Part shown: in pieces, positions 16,606 to 24,775 of the stretch | Position numbering within the stretch: the stretch's first letter is position 1 | Layout of the letters: the number at the start of each line of letters is the position of its first letter | Assembly (NCBI RefSeq): GCF_000512205.2 | Contig: NZ_CP006644.1 | Location: 6,112,001 to 6,176,000, forward strand | Direction of reading: 5' to 3' | DNA length: 64,000 bases | DNA from: Sphingomonas sanxanigenens DSM 19645 = NX02 | GTDB taxonomy: Bacteria > Pseudomonadota > Alphaproteobacteria > Sphingomonadales > Sphingomonadaceae | The notes under the pieces: generated by a model | Seen by the model: the letters and a program-made list of their open reading frames with translations, nothing else | Database searches by the model: none | What the model was told of the DNA's origin: nothing | Program-made: the position numbers and the translations under genes

Positions 16606-19600
16606 ATGCCAAACGCTGTGCTCGGCGCTGCACGCGTCGTCTTCGGGGCGGACTCGACCGAGTTCGACCGGACGACAGCCCGCGTCCAGAACGTCATGGA
16701 TGCGATCGTGGAGAAATTCCGCGAGGTGGAGCGCAAGATCACGGCTATCGGCGTCGGCCTGACCGCCGGCGTGACCTTGCCCTTCGTCGCGTCGGTGCGC
16801 TCGCTCGACAAGGCGGCCGGCGACTTCCAGAAGAAAATGAAGCTGGTCGAGGCGGCGCTGCCTAACGCCGCGCCGAAGACGATCAAGGCGCTGTCCGATG
16901 CGGCGCGCGAGCTTGGGCCCGCCATGGGCAAGAGCGCGGACGAAGCGGCAGAGGGCATTGACAGCCTGGCACGCGCCGGCCTGTCCGCCGAGCAGATCCT
17001 CGGGGGCGGGTTGAAGTCGACCCTGCAGTTGGCGGCGGCAGGGCAGACCGACGTCGGCAACGCTGCGGCTACCGCCACTGACATCATGGGTCAGTTCGGC
17101 ATCACGGCGGAGCAGTTGCCTGCGGCGGTGACCAATGTTGTCGGCGCGCTCGACGCCTCGAAGTATGCCTTTGACGATTTTGCCGGCGCACTCGCCCAGG
17201 GCGGCGGCGTCGCCGCGTCCGCGGGCATCGGCTTTACCGACTTCTCAACTGCGATTGCCGCGGCAGCGGCCCAGTTTTCGAGCGGTTCCGACGCGGGCAC
17301 CAGCTTCAAAACCTATATCCAGTCGCTTGTGCCAGCCTCGAAAGAAGCTGCGCAAGAGATGGAGCGGCTGGGGCTCGACTTCTTCGACACCAATAACAAG
17401 ATGCTGCCGCTCTCCGAACAAGCGCAGATGTTGCGGGATCGACTGCGCGACCTCAACGACGCAGATAAGAGCGGGGGGCTGAAGAAGATCTTCGGCTCCG
17501 ACGCCACGCGCTTCGCCATTGCCCTGATGGAGCAGGGCGCGGCCGGGTTCGAGCGACTGCGCGACGCTGTGCTCGGTGGCGACGTGGCGGCCAAGGTTCA
17601 GAAGTCTCTGGAGGGCTCGGCCGCCGCCAGCGTGCGCATCGAGAATGCGTGGAAGGCGATCAAGCTGAAATTCGGGCTGGATACCGGCTTTCTGGACGTG
17701 GTGACGCGCATCAAGAACCTGTTCGCGGGACTGCTGGAATCCATCTCTCGCATTCCGACGCCCGTCGCGAAGGCCGCGCTGGTATTCGGCGCCTTCGCCG
17801 CGACGCTCGGCCCGCTCTTTCTCGTGCTGAAGGGCGTCGTGATGCTGCTTGCTGCCCGGGTGGCAAGTGCGTTCGGCGTGATCGGCCAGATCATCGCGTT
17901 CATCATTTCGCCGCTGACAACGCTGTTCAACCTGTTCGTGCAATTTGCGTCGGCGCAGGGCATCCTCTTCGTGCTGCGAATGGCGGGCACATATGTGCTG
18001 CGACTGCTTGGCCCGGTTGGGCTCGCAATCTCGGCGTTCCTGGCCTTCAAGGATTACATTTTCCCGGTGATCGCGGCGTTCGGCCAACAGATGGCCGACA
18101 CTTTCGGGCCGCGGCTTACCGCGCTGTGGGCGAAGGTCTCGGCGCTGTTCACCTCAGTGCAGAACGGCCCGATCGGCGCTGCCATCGAGTGGATCATCGG
18201 GGTGATCCCGGTGGTGGTCGACATCATCGGCACGGTGCTTGCCGGGGCGTTCAACATCGCCGGCCAGGTCATCATGCGGGTGTTCGATGCCGTCCTCACC
18301 ACGATCGAGGGCTTCGTCGACATCGTGCAGGACGTGGTGGACGTCGTCAGCGCGCTGATGAAGGGCGATTTCAGCGGAGCGTTCGAAGCCGCCGGGCAGA
18401 TCGTGGTCGACGTGGTCGACACGATCATCGGGGTGTTTGCAGCGCTGCATCCCGAAATCGGCGCTTCCGTCCGCGCGGCCTATGAAAGCGTGAAGGAGTG
18501 GCTGGGCCAGCGCCTGATGGTCGTCAGCAACTATGTGAGCGCGCTAGTCGAATGGCTCGTCGAGAGCGTTACGACCGCGTTCCCGGGCATCATCGATGCT
18601 GCCAAATCCGTCTACGAGGGCATCAAGGGCTGGTTGGTGACCGCGTTCAAGCCGGTCATGGACTGGGTCGGCCAGGCGGCGGATTTCATCGTTGAGAAGT
18701 GGCTGGCGGTAAAGAAGGCGCTGGGCCTCGGCGGCGGTGGCGGTGCGCCGAAGATTGAAGGTCCGAAGGAGCCGTCGTGGCTCGATAAGATGAAGGCGAT
18801 GCTCGGTGGCAAGGGCGGTGGTACGCGCTCGGCACCGGCGCTAGCGGACAAGAAGAAGGGCGGAGGTGGCGGCGGCAAGTCGGGTCCGACGGCTGAGGAG
18901 CTGGCCGCCAAGCGCGAAGAGCTGAAGCTTGAGACCCAGTTGGAATTGGCGCGGGAGCGCGGCGACCATGCGAGCGTGCAGCGTCTGCAGGATCAGCTGG
19001 ACCTGCGGCGCCAGATCGACGCCTATGTCGATGCCGGGCTGACCAAGGCTGAGGCGACGAAGGCGGCAGAGGCAGACCTCGCGGCCATTCAGGCGGCACG
19101 GCGCGACAACGCGGCCCGCGAGATCGCCGACGAACAGCGCATGGTCGACCTCGAAGCCGCGCGCATCACCGGCAATGAGCGCCTCGCCGAGACGATTCAG
19201 CGCGAGGCCGACCTGAAGGATCGCATCGAGTTCTTCGAGCGCCAGCTGCTCGGCATCACCGACGCCCGGCTGCGCAAAGAGGAAGCGATCCGGATGGCGA
19301 AGGAGGCGCAGGCGAAGATCGACGCTGCTGTCGCCGAGCAGCGCGCCACCTGGTTGCGCGAGGATCAGATGAAGCGCGATCTGGAGCTGGCGCGGCTGCG
19401 CGGTGCGACCGACGAGGAAATCCGGCAGCGCGAGCGGGTGCTGGCGATTGAGGAGCGCATCCGCGAACTGAAGTCCAACACCACCATGACCGACGCGGAG
19501 GCCCGTGCCCAGGCGACCGCCGAAGCGATGGAGAGCGAGCAGGCGCGGGTGCAGGGCTCTTTCCGCGACGCGTTCAAGGGCGGGATCTACGCCGCGATGG

Positions 19601-20151
19601 ATGGCAACTTCGGTAGCTACATCAAGAACCTGTGGAAGGAGAATGTCCGCAAGGGGATGGAGCAGGCGCTGAACAACCTCGCGGATATGATCTTCAATCT
19701 GTTCAGCAATGTGAAGATCGGCGGCGCTGGCGGGTCGGGCGGTGGCGGCATCCTCGGCGCACTTGGCGGGCTGGTGACCAGCGTGGGCAAGGTGTTCGGG
19801 TTCGGGGGCCCTGACGTTCAGACGGGCACGCCGCCAATCGCCGGCCATGAGGCGGTGCATGCCGGCGCGTTCAAGACAGGCGGCACGATCCGAGTCGGCG
19901 GCATGAGCGGCATTGATCGCAACCTGATCGCGCTGCGCGCCAGCAAGGGTGAAGAGATCAGCGTGCGCCGAGCGGGCAGGGACATGGGCCCCATGTCGCG
20001 TGTGATCATCGAGCCGACGCCATATTTCGATGCCGTGGTCGACGGCCGCGCCGCTGGTGTCGCGGCGCCGCTGTCGATGCGCGCGGCGAATGCGGGCTCG
20101 ACGGGCGCGCAGGTCGCCATGACCCGGCAGCGGGCGCGGCAGATCCCATGA
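16606..20151 (+). CDS. Tail tape measure protein
   Basis: An 1181-residue tape measure, the longest structural gene of the tail operon apart from the fibre. A TP901-type core lies at about 60-360 (AMGKSADEAAEGIDSLARAG, KIFGSDATRFAIALMEQGA). Several hydrophobic segments lie at about 385-660, then Gly/Lys-rich linkers and a long Arg/Glu coiled coil at about 765-1000. A glycine-rich C-terminus ends before an MSGIDRNLIALRASKGEEISV motif common to these proteins. It sets tail length and is ejected at infection. Confidence 0.92.
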   Translation: MPNAVLGAARVVFGADSTEFDRTTARVQNVMDAIVEKFREVERKITAIGVGLTAGVTLPFVASVRSLDKAAGDFQKKMKLVEAALPNAAPKTIKALSDAARELGPAMGKSADEAAEGIDSLARAGLSAEQILGGGLKSTLQLAAAGQTDVGNAAATATDIMGQFGITAEQLPAAVTNVVGALDASKYAFDDFAGALAQGGGVAASAGIGFTDFSTAIAAAAAQFSSGSDAGTSFKTYIQSLVPASKEAAQEMERLGLDFFDTNNKMLPLSEQAQMLRDRLRDLNDADKSGGLKKIFGSDATRFAIALMEQGAAGFERLRDAVLGGDVAAKVQKSLEGSAAASVRIENAWKAIKLKFGLDTGFLDVVTRIKNLFAGLLESISRIPTPVAKAALVFGAFAATLGPLFLVLKGVVMLLAARVASAFGVIGQIIAFIISPLTTLFNLFVQFASAQGILFVLRMAGTYVLRLLGPVGLAISAFLAFKDYIFPVIAAFGQQMADTFGPRLTALWAKVSALFTSVQNGPIGAAIEWIIGVIPVVVDIIGTVLAGAFNIAGQVIMRVFDAVLTTIEGFVDIVQDVVDVVSALMKGDFSGAFEAAGQIVVDVVDTIIGVFAALHPEIGASVRAAYESVKEWLGQRLMVVSNYVSALVEWLVESVTTAFPGIIDAAKSVYEGIKGWLVTAFKPVMDWVGQAADFIVEKWLAVKKALGLGGGGGAPKIEGPKEPSWLDKMKAMLGGKGGGTRSAPALADKKKGGGGGGKSGPTAEELAAKREELKLETQLELARERGDHASVQRLQDQLDLRRQIDAYVDAGLTKAEATKAAEADLAAIQAARRDNAAREIADEQRMVDLEAARITGNERLAETIQREADLKDRIEFFERQLLGITDARLRKEEAIRMAKEAQAKIDAAVAEQRATWLREDQMKRDLELARLRGATDEEIRQRERVLAIEERIRELKSNTTMTDAEARAQATAEAMESEQARVQGSFRDAFKGGIYAAMDGNFGSYIKNLWKENVRKGMEQALNNLADMIFNLFSNVKIGGAGGSGGGGILGALGGLVTSVGKVFGFGGPDVQTGTPPIAGHEAVHAGAFKTGGTIRVGGMSGIDRNLIALRASKGEEISVRRAGRDMGPMSRVIIEPTPYFDAVVDGRAAGVAAPLSMRAANAGSTGAQVAMTRQRARQIP

Positions 20152-20738
20152 TCGATCTGCCGACCGATGTCTCACCGCTGGCGACCCCGCGCTATCTCGA
20201 CTTCGGTGGCTTCCTCGAGCCGCCGACGGGCGCCGAGGTGCAGCGCCTCAACCGCCTGGGCAACCGTTTCGCAGTCGCCTTCAAGCTGCCGCCCCTCGGG
20301 TCTGACCGAGAGGGGCGCGTGTGGGTAAGCCGCCTGCTGCGCGGGATCGGCGAGGGCGCGCGGATCCCGTATCCGCTGGTCGACTATCAGCCCGGCACGC
20401 CCGGCGAGGTGGTGGTGAATGGCAACGGGCAGGCCGGGCGGCTGCTGAACGTCCGCGGGGCGACGCCCCGATACGCGTTCAAGGAAGGTGCTCCGTTTTC
20501 CATCGAGATGGCCGGCCAGCATTTCCTCCACTTCGTTGACGACCAGGTGATCGCCGACGCGGCGGGCAATGCGCAGATCCAGTTCAGCCCGATGCTGCGC
20601 AAGCAGCCGGCGGACGGCGATAAGGTCCACGTCGCCCGGCCGATGATCGAGGGCTTCGTGATGGGGAGCGAGCTGGCTTGGAATATCGCGCTTGATCGCA
20701 ACATCTCGATCGAGTTCGAAATTCACGAGCGACGCTGA
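20148..20738 (+). CDS. Tail-tip protein, unknown family (distal-tail position)
   Basis: A 196-residue beta-rich protein that overlaps the tape measure stop by 4 bp. The order tape measure, this gene, GTA gp13-like and gp14-like genes, hub places it where distal tail proteins sit. No domain is recognised from sequence, so the distal-tail role rests on synteny. Confidence 0.55.
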   Translation: MIDLPTDVSPLATPRYLDFGGFLEPPTGAEVQRLNRLGNRFAVAFKLPPLGSDREGRVWVSRLLRGIGEGARIPYPLVDYQPGTPGEVVVNGNGQAGRLLNVRGATPRYAFKEGAPFSIEMAGQHFLHFVDDQVIADAAGNAQIQFSPMLRKQPADGDKVHVARPMIEGFVMGSELAWNIALDRNISIEFEIHERR

Positions 20739-21289
20739 TGTTTTCCTCGCCGTTCCTTTTGCTCACCGGCCTGATGGAGATCGCGCTGCCGGGCGGCCGG
20801 TTCATCAGGCTGTGCGATGGCGGATTCGTCGTCTGGGACGGCAATCGGTTCGAATGCATCGATCCCGACTTCGGGACGATCGAGGCGGCCGAGACGTTCG
20901 AAGAGAAGATCGGCGATGAGGCGCCTGGCGGGAAGATCACGATGCTGCCTGCGTCGACGGCCGCCGCGGTGGATCTGTCGAAGCCGGAATATCAGGGTGC
21001 GCGGATGCGCTTCTGGATCGCCGAGGTGAACCCGATGACGGGTACCATTGTCGGCGTCCCCGAGCAGACCGCCGACCTCGCGATCGACACGACGACGCTC
21101 AAGGTTCCGAAGGGTGGGCGCAAGCTGGATATCGAGTTCGTGTCGTCCGCCGAGCGTCTGTTCATGATCTACAAGGGTAACGCGTTGAACGACCGGTTTC
21201 ACCAGGCCTGCTATCCGGGGGAGTTGGGCATGACGAACGCCACCGGGGTGCCTCGATCGACCGCCTGGGGCGTAGAGGCGGCGACGTGA
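20738..21289 (+). CDS. Tail-tip/baseplate protein (GTA gp13-like position)
   Basis: A 183-residue beta-rich protein. It starts LLLTGLMEIALPGGRFIRLC and includes an ARMRFWIAEVNPMTGTIVGV strand pair of the sort seen in DUF2163-like tail proteins. It shares a base with the previous stop and overlaps the next start. The function is inferred from its place between the distal-tail and NlpC-like genes. Confidence 0.55.
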   Translation: MFSSPFLLLTGLMEIALPGGRFIRLCDGGFVVWDGNRFECIDPDFGTIEAAETFEEKIGDEAPGGKITMLPASTAAAVDLSKPEYQGARMRFWIAEVNPMTGTIVGVPEQTADLAIDTTTLKVPKGGRKLDIEFVSSAERLFMIYKGNALNDRFHQACYPGELGMTNATGVPRSTAWGVEAAT

Positions 21290-21684
21290 ACGATCTGCTG
21301 CGCCGGCAGGCGGCAACAGAAGCCACGCTTGCCCGGTTCCGGGATAAGCCACTGGTGTTCGGCCGCACAGATTGCGTCGCCATCGCTCGCTGGCATCTCG
21401 TGCAACTTGGCTATTTGCCGCCACCGCTGCCGAAGTACCGCACTGCGATCGGGGCGGCGCGCGCTGCGTCCAAGGTCGGTGGGATGGAGGCAATGCTCGA
21501 CGCGCTGCTCGAGCGCATCACTCCGGCGGCGGCTCTGCTAGGCGATCTGGCGATGCTTGAGGGTGATAAGGGGTTGCCGGCGATCGTGATATGCGCCGGC
21601 GGAAAAATGATGGGTTGGCACGAGGACAGCGACCGGTTGGTCGCTATGACTCCGCTGGCAATCAAAGGAGCGTGGCGGGTCTAA
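21286..21684 (+). CDS. DUF6950/NlpC-P60-like tail protein
   Basis: A 132-residue protein with a LVFGRTDCVAIARWHLVQLG motif. This FG..DC pattern holds the candidate nucleophile, Cys27, as in the GTA gp14 and DUF6950 group. A later GWHEDSDRL holds the candidate His. It may be a cell-wall peptidase used at DNA entry. Its 3' end overlaps the reversed lipoprotein gene by 4 bp. Confidence 0.65.
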   Translation: MNDLLRRQAATEATLARFRDKPLVFGRTDCVAIARWHLVQLGYLPPPLPKYRTAIGAARAASKVGGMEAMLDALLERITPAAALLGDLAMLEGDKGLPAIVICAGGKMMGWHEDSDRLVAMTPLAIKGAWRV

Positions 21685-22028
21685 GACAGGCAGGCGCCGA
21701 GTTCGTCCTGCAGCTTTTTGTTATCATCACCCTTGCCGGCAAAGACCGTCACGTCGCGACTGGCGCCCGTGTCCTCAACATCGATTGTCACCGCATTCAC
21801 AGTGTCGCTGTAGACTTGGTAGGTCAGCGAGATCGATTTTCCTTTGTCGCGCGGAACGACGCTCGTCGTCCCCGAACGACGCGTCCACTGCTCGGCGACG
21901 CACGACACGATCTCATCGACCTGCTTCGAAGACGTAAAACGGTGCCGCGGCCCTTTATCGCGGAGATCCGCCGACGTCACGGCGCACCCGCTCAGTGAAA
22001 GTAGAACGAGAGAGGGGGCAAATCTCAT
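21681..22028 (-). CDS. Reversed small lipoprotein gene in the tail operon (moron)
   Basis: A 115-residue lipoprotein encoded against the whole late operon. The signal peptide MRFAPSLVLLSLSGC ends in a clean lipobox (LSGC, Cys15). The mature part is polar and beta-like, with three further Cys and a Thr/Lys-rich middle. It has no homologue I recognise. Its antisense setting between tail-tip genes marks an inserted moron gene, probably expressed from its own promoter in the lysogen. Superinfection exclusion at the membrane is a fair guess, unproven. Confidence 0.7.
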   Translation of the reverse strand: MRFAPSLVLLSLSGCAVTSADLRDKGPRHRFTSSKQVDEIVSCVAEQWTRRSGTTSVVPRDKGKSISLTYQVYSDTVNAVTIDVEDTGASRDVTVFAGKGDDNKKLQDELGACLS

Positions 22029-22054
22029 GGCAAGCGCTCCAGCAAGGTTGGTTA

Positions 22055-24007
22055 GTGTCTAAGACCCTGCGAACCGTTGCGCTAGTCGCCGGTGTTGTTG
22101 CTCTTGCTGCCACAGGTGCCGGCGCCCTTGGCAGCGCCGGGCTGCTTTCGATGTCAGCAGCGACGGCCGCAACCGTGTCAACAATCGCGACCATCGCCTC
22201 TGCCGTCGCTACTGCCGCGTCAATCGCCGCGCAGCTCACAGCCAAGAAACCGGGCGCCCAGGGAACCACCACCAACATCACGATCAGCGCAAACGGCCCC
22301 ATCCCCTACGGCATGGGCCGCAGCTTCTTCGCCGGATCGCAGCTGCACGATGTCGGCTATGGCGGGAAGGTGAACGGGGTGAAGAACCCCTATCGTGCGC
22401 TCGTGCTGCTCTGGTCGGCGACAACCGCGCAGGAGCTGGAGTCCTTCCTGCTCGACTGGCAGCCGGTGTCGTTCGCCGGCACGGCCGCGATCGGCTATTA
22501 CGCATCGTTCCTCTACCTGTCGAAACAGGTTGGGCAGCGGCCGGAGCCGGCCGCGTTGACTGGGCAGTGGGGCGGGGTGCCCGGCTGGTCGGCGGCGCAC
22601 AAGCTCTCGGGCTATGCCGCCGGCTTGGTCTCGATGCGCTTCGACAAGAAGGGCAAGCGCTGGGCGAGCGGCGTGCCGCCGATGGGCATGGTCGGCAAAT
22701 GGGCGAAGGTCTACGACCCGCGGAAGGACGGCACGTTCCCGGGCGGCAGCGGCGCGCACCGCTGGGGCGACGAAGACACCTTCGAATATGACGACGATGT
22801 CGGGCTGAACGCGCTGACCTATGCTCGGGGGCGGTTCGCCCGCAACGGCAAGCAGGTGGTCGGCTGCGGCTTTCCGCAGGATGCGATCGACTGGCCGAGC
22901 TGGCTGGCGTGGATCAACGTTTGCCAGGCCAACGGCTGGAAGGTTGGCGGCACGGTGCTCGACGGGCCCGGTATGTCGCGGTGGGACAACCTCAAGCGCA
23001 TCTGTCAGGCGGGCGCGGCGGTGCCGTGCTTCTCCGGCGGCAAGCTGGCGGTGCGTTTCCAGGCGCCAAAGGTCGCGCTGGACACGATCACCTCGGCGGA
23101 TCTGGCGGATGGCGAGCCGATCGCCCCGGCGATGCGGACCTATCGTGATCGCATCAACACCATCGTGCCGAAGTATCGCAGCGAGCAGAACAAGTGGGAG
23201 CTGGTGCAGTCGAAGGCGATCACCGACGAGGGCTATATCGCGATCGACCAGGGCGAACCGAAAGAGGAAGAGGTCACCTATGAGCTGGTGACCGACAAGG
23301 ATCAGGCTGCCCAGCTCGGCGCCTATGAACTGGTTGGCCGCCGCGAGATCTCGGGCATCACCCTGCCATGCAAGCCGCGGCTGTGGGAGTACAAGCTGGG
23401 CGAGGTTCTGCAGGCCGTCATCCCCGAGCTGGCGCTCAACCACCTCTGCACGATCGTCGCGCTTTCGAAGGACGTCGGCACCGGGATCGTGACGCTGACG
23501 CTGGAGACCGAGACGAACGCCAAGCATCCGTTTGCGCTTGGACAGACCGGCACCGCACCGCCCGCGCCGACGCTGACGCCCCACGGCGATAACGACGACG
23601 TGATCTGGAACAATGACGGGAACGAGGTCGACAACCCCATCGCAGGCGAGTGGAACGCAACCACAAGCGTGCAGGACATCAGCGGTTCACTGCGCCAGGT
23701 CGTGCGGGTCGAAGGCGAGCCGACCGACCCCAACGTCGCGGTGGTGACCTTCGAATATCGGCAGGCGGGCGCTGGCGCATGGACGATCGCCGCCACCCTG
23801 CCGGCCGGCGAGGACATGCGATACGACATCGGCGGGCTCGATCCGAACGTGACCTATGACGTGGCGGTTCGGTACCGCGGCAGCGGCAGCGGCGCTGAAG
23901 ACACGCCGCGCTTCGTGATCGACGTCGTCACGTTCCCCACCGTTCTCACCAACGAAGCCGGCGCCACCCTGCTCGCCGATGACGATGCCGTGCTGGAGAT
24001 CGATTGA
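22055..24007 (+). CDS. Tail tip attachment/hub protein (gpJ/TipJ-like)
   Basis: A 650-residue central hub. The N-terminus is strikingly hydrophobic and Ala-rich for about 55 residues, then hub domains carry the NGPIPYGMGRSFFAGSQ and LPCKPRLWEYKLGEVLQ motifs. Residues about 560-640 form a fibronectin type III-like domain (VTFEYRQAGAGAWT). GTG 22055 after AAGG is preferred; the frame continues into the reversed lipoprotein gene. It probably ends the tail and anchors the fibre. Confidence 0.78.
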   Translation: MSKTLRTVALVAGVVALAATGAGALGSAGLLSMSAATAATVSTIATIASAVATAASIAAQLTAKKPGAQGTTTNITISANGPIPYGMGRSFFAGSQLHDVGYGGKVNGVKNPYRALVLLWSATTAQELESFLLDWQPVSFAGTAAIGYYASFLYLSKQVGQRPEPAALTGQWGGVPGWSAAHKLSGYAAGLVSMRFDKKGKRWASGVPPMGMVGKWAKVYDPRKDGTFPGGSGAHRWGDEDTFEYDDDVGLNALTYARGRFARNGKQVVGCGFPQDAIDWPSWLAWINVCQANGWKVGGTVLDGPGMSRWDNLKRICQAGAAVPCFSGGKLAVRFQAPKVALDTITSADLADGEPIAPAMRTYRDRINTIVPKYRSEQNKWELVQSKAITDEGYIAIDQGEPKEEEVTYELVTDKDQAAQLGAYELVGRREISGITLPCKPRLWEYKLGEVLQAVIPELALNHLCTIVALSKDVGTGIVTLTLETETNAKHPFALGQTGTAPPAPTLTPHGDNDDVIWNNDGNEVDNPIAGEWNATTSVQDISGSLRQVVRVEGEPTDPNVAVVTFEYRQAGAGAWTIAATLPAGEDMRYDIGGLDPNVTYDVAVRYRGSGSGAEDTPRFVIDVVTFPTVLTNEAGATLLADDDAVLEID

Positions 24008-24330
24008 TGCCGAGCGTGAAATTCTCAGTCGAGTATCCGAAGCTCAACGCCATCGAGGGGCTCACCGCGGCTGCGGATCGGATCGTCTACTTCACCGGCC
24101 CGGGCGCCGTCGCTCTGGCGACGCTGACAGCCGCGGGCCGCGCCCTGATCGACGATGCGAATGCGGCGGCACAACGGGCGACGCTGGGGCTGGAAATCGG
24201 CGTCGACGTGCAGGCCCGCAGCGCCAAGCTGGACGCGATCTCTGGAGCAACGCCTATCGCAGACGGGCCGCATACCGTCGGCGGCATCACGATCACCACT
24301 GTCGGCGGCATCATCACCGCCATCGCCTGA
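24007..24330 (+). CDS. Small tail-fibre-associated protein, 107 aa
   Basis: It starts at an ATG overlapping the hub stop. The middle carries an AGRALIDDANAAAQRATLGL motif seen in many tail fibre and tail-tip proteins, and the end is a repeat of Gly-Gly-Ile-Thr strands. It may be a short fibre or fibre adaptor. No family name assigned. Confidence 0.55.
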   Translation: MPSVKFSVEYPKLNAIEGLTAAADRIVYFTGPGAVALATLTAAGRALIDDANAAAQRATLGLEIGVDVQARSAKLDAISGATPIADGPHTVGGITITTVGGIITAIA

Positions 24331-24352
24331 CCTACCACCATCGGAGAACGAC

Positions 24353-24775
24353 ATGGCGGCAATCGTCGAGCCGCTCGGAGCCGCGCGCAATCGCCGGTTC
24401 GGGGCGACGCTGTTGACTGACTATCTGGGCGACCCTCTGCCGATCGCCGGCGCCACCGCGATCATGGAGGTTCGCCTCTATCCCGGCGCCGCAGGCGCGG
24501 CGCTAGCCTCGGACGCCAGCGTCACGATGGTGGATGAAGGTCAGATTGGCACCATGGTCGATCCGGCTGACGGCGTGTCGAAGCCGCTGCGCCGGCTTCG
24601 GCTAGAGCCATCCATTCCCATGGAAGCCATCCGCGATCTGCCCGGCCAGAACGCGCCAGAGGCGGGTGATCCGCAGTCCTTTTCCTACGAAGTTCTTATC
24701 GAGTACGCCGACGGCCTCCGCGATCCGCTGTGGCTCGGCGATTTCATTGTCGAAGCGGGGGTCGTTGCACCATGA
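24353..24775 (+). CDS. Hypothetical tail-tip protein, 140 aa
   Basis: A beta-rich protein from ATG 24353 (preceded by GGAG) to an ATGA overlap with the fibre gene. The pattern of short strands with a GDPLPIAGATAIMEVRLY start recalls Ig-like baseplate proteins. The exact role is unknown; co-translation with the fibre gene suggests a fibre connector. Confidence 0.5.
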   Translation: MAAIVEPLGAARNRRFGATLLTDYLGDPLPIAGATAIMEVRLYPGAAGAALASDASVTMVDEGQIGTMVDPADGVSKPLRRLRLEPSIPMEAIRDLPGQNAPEAGDPQSFSYEVLIEYADGLRDPLWLGDFIVEAGVVAP

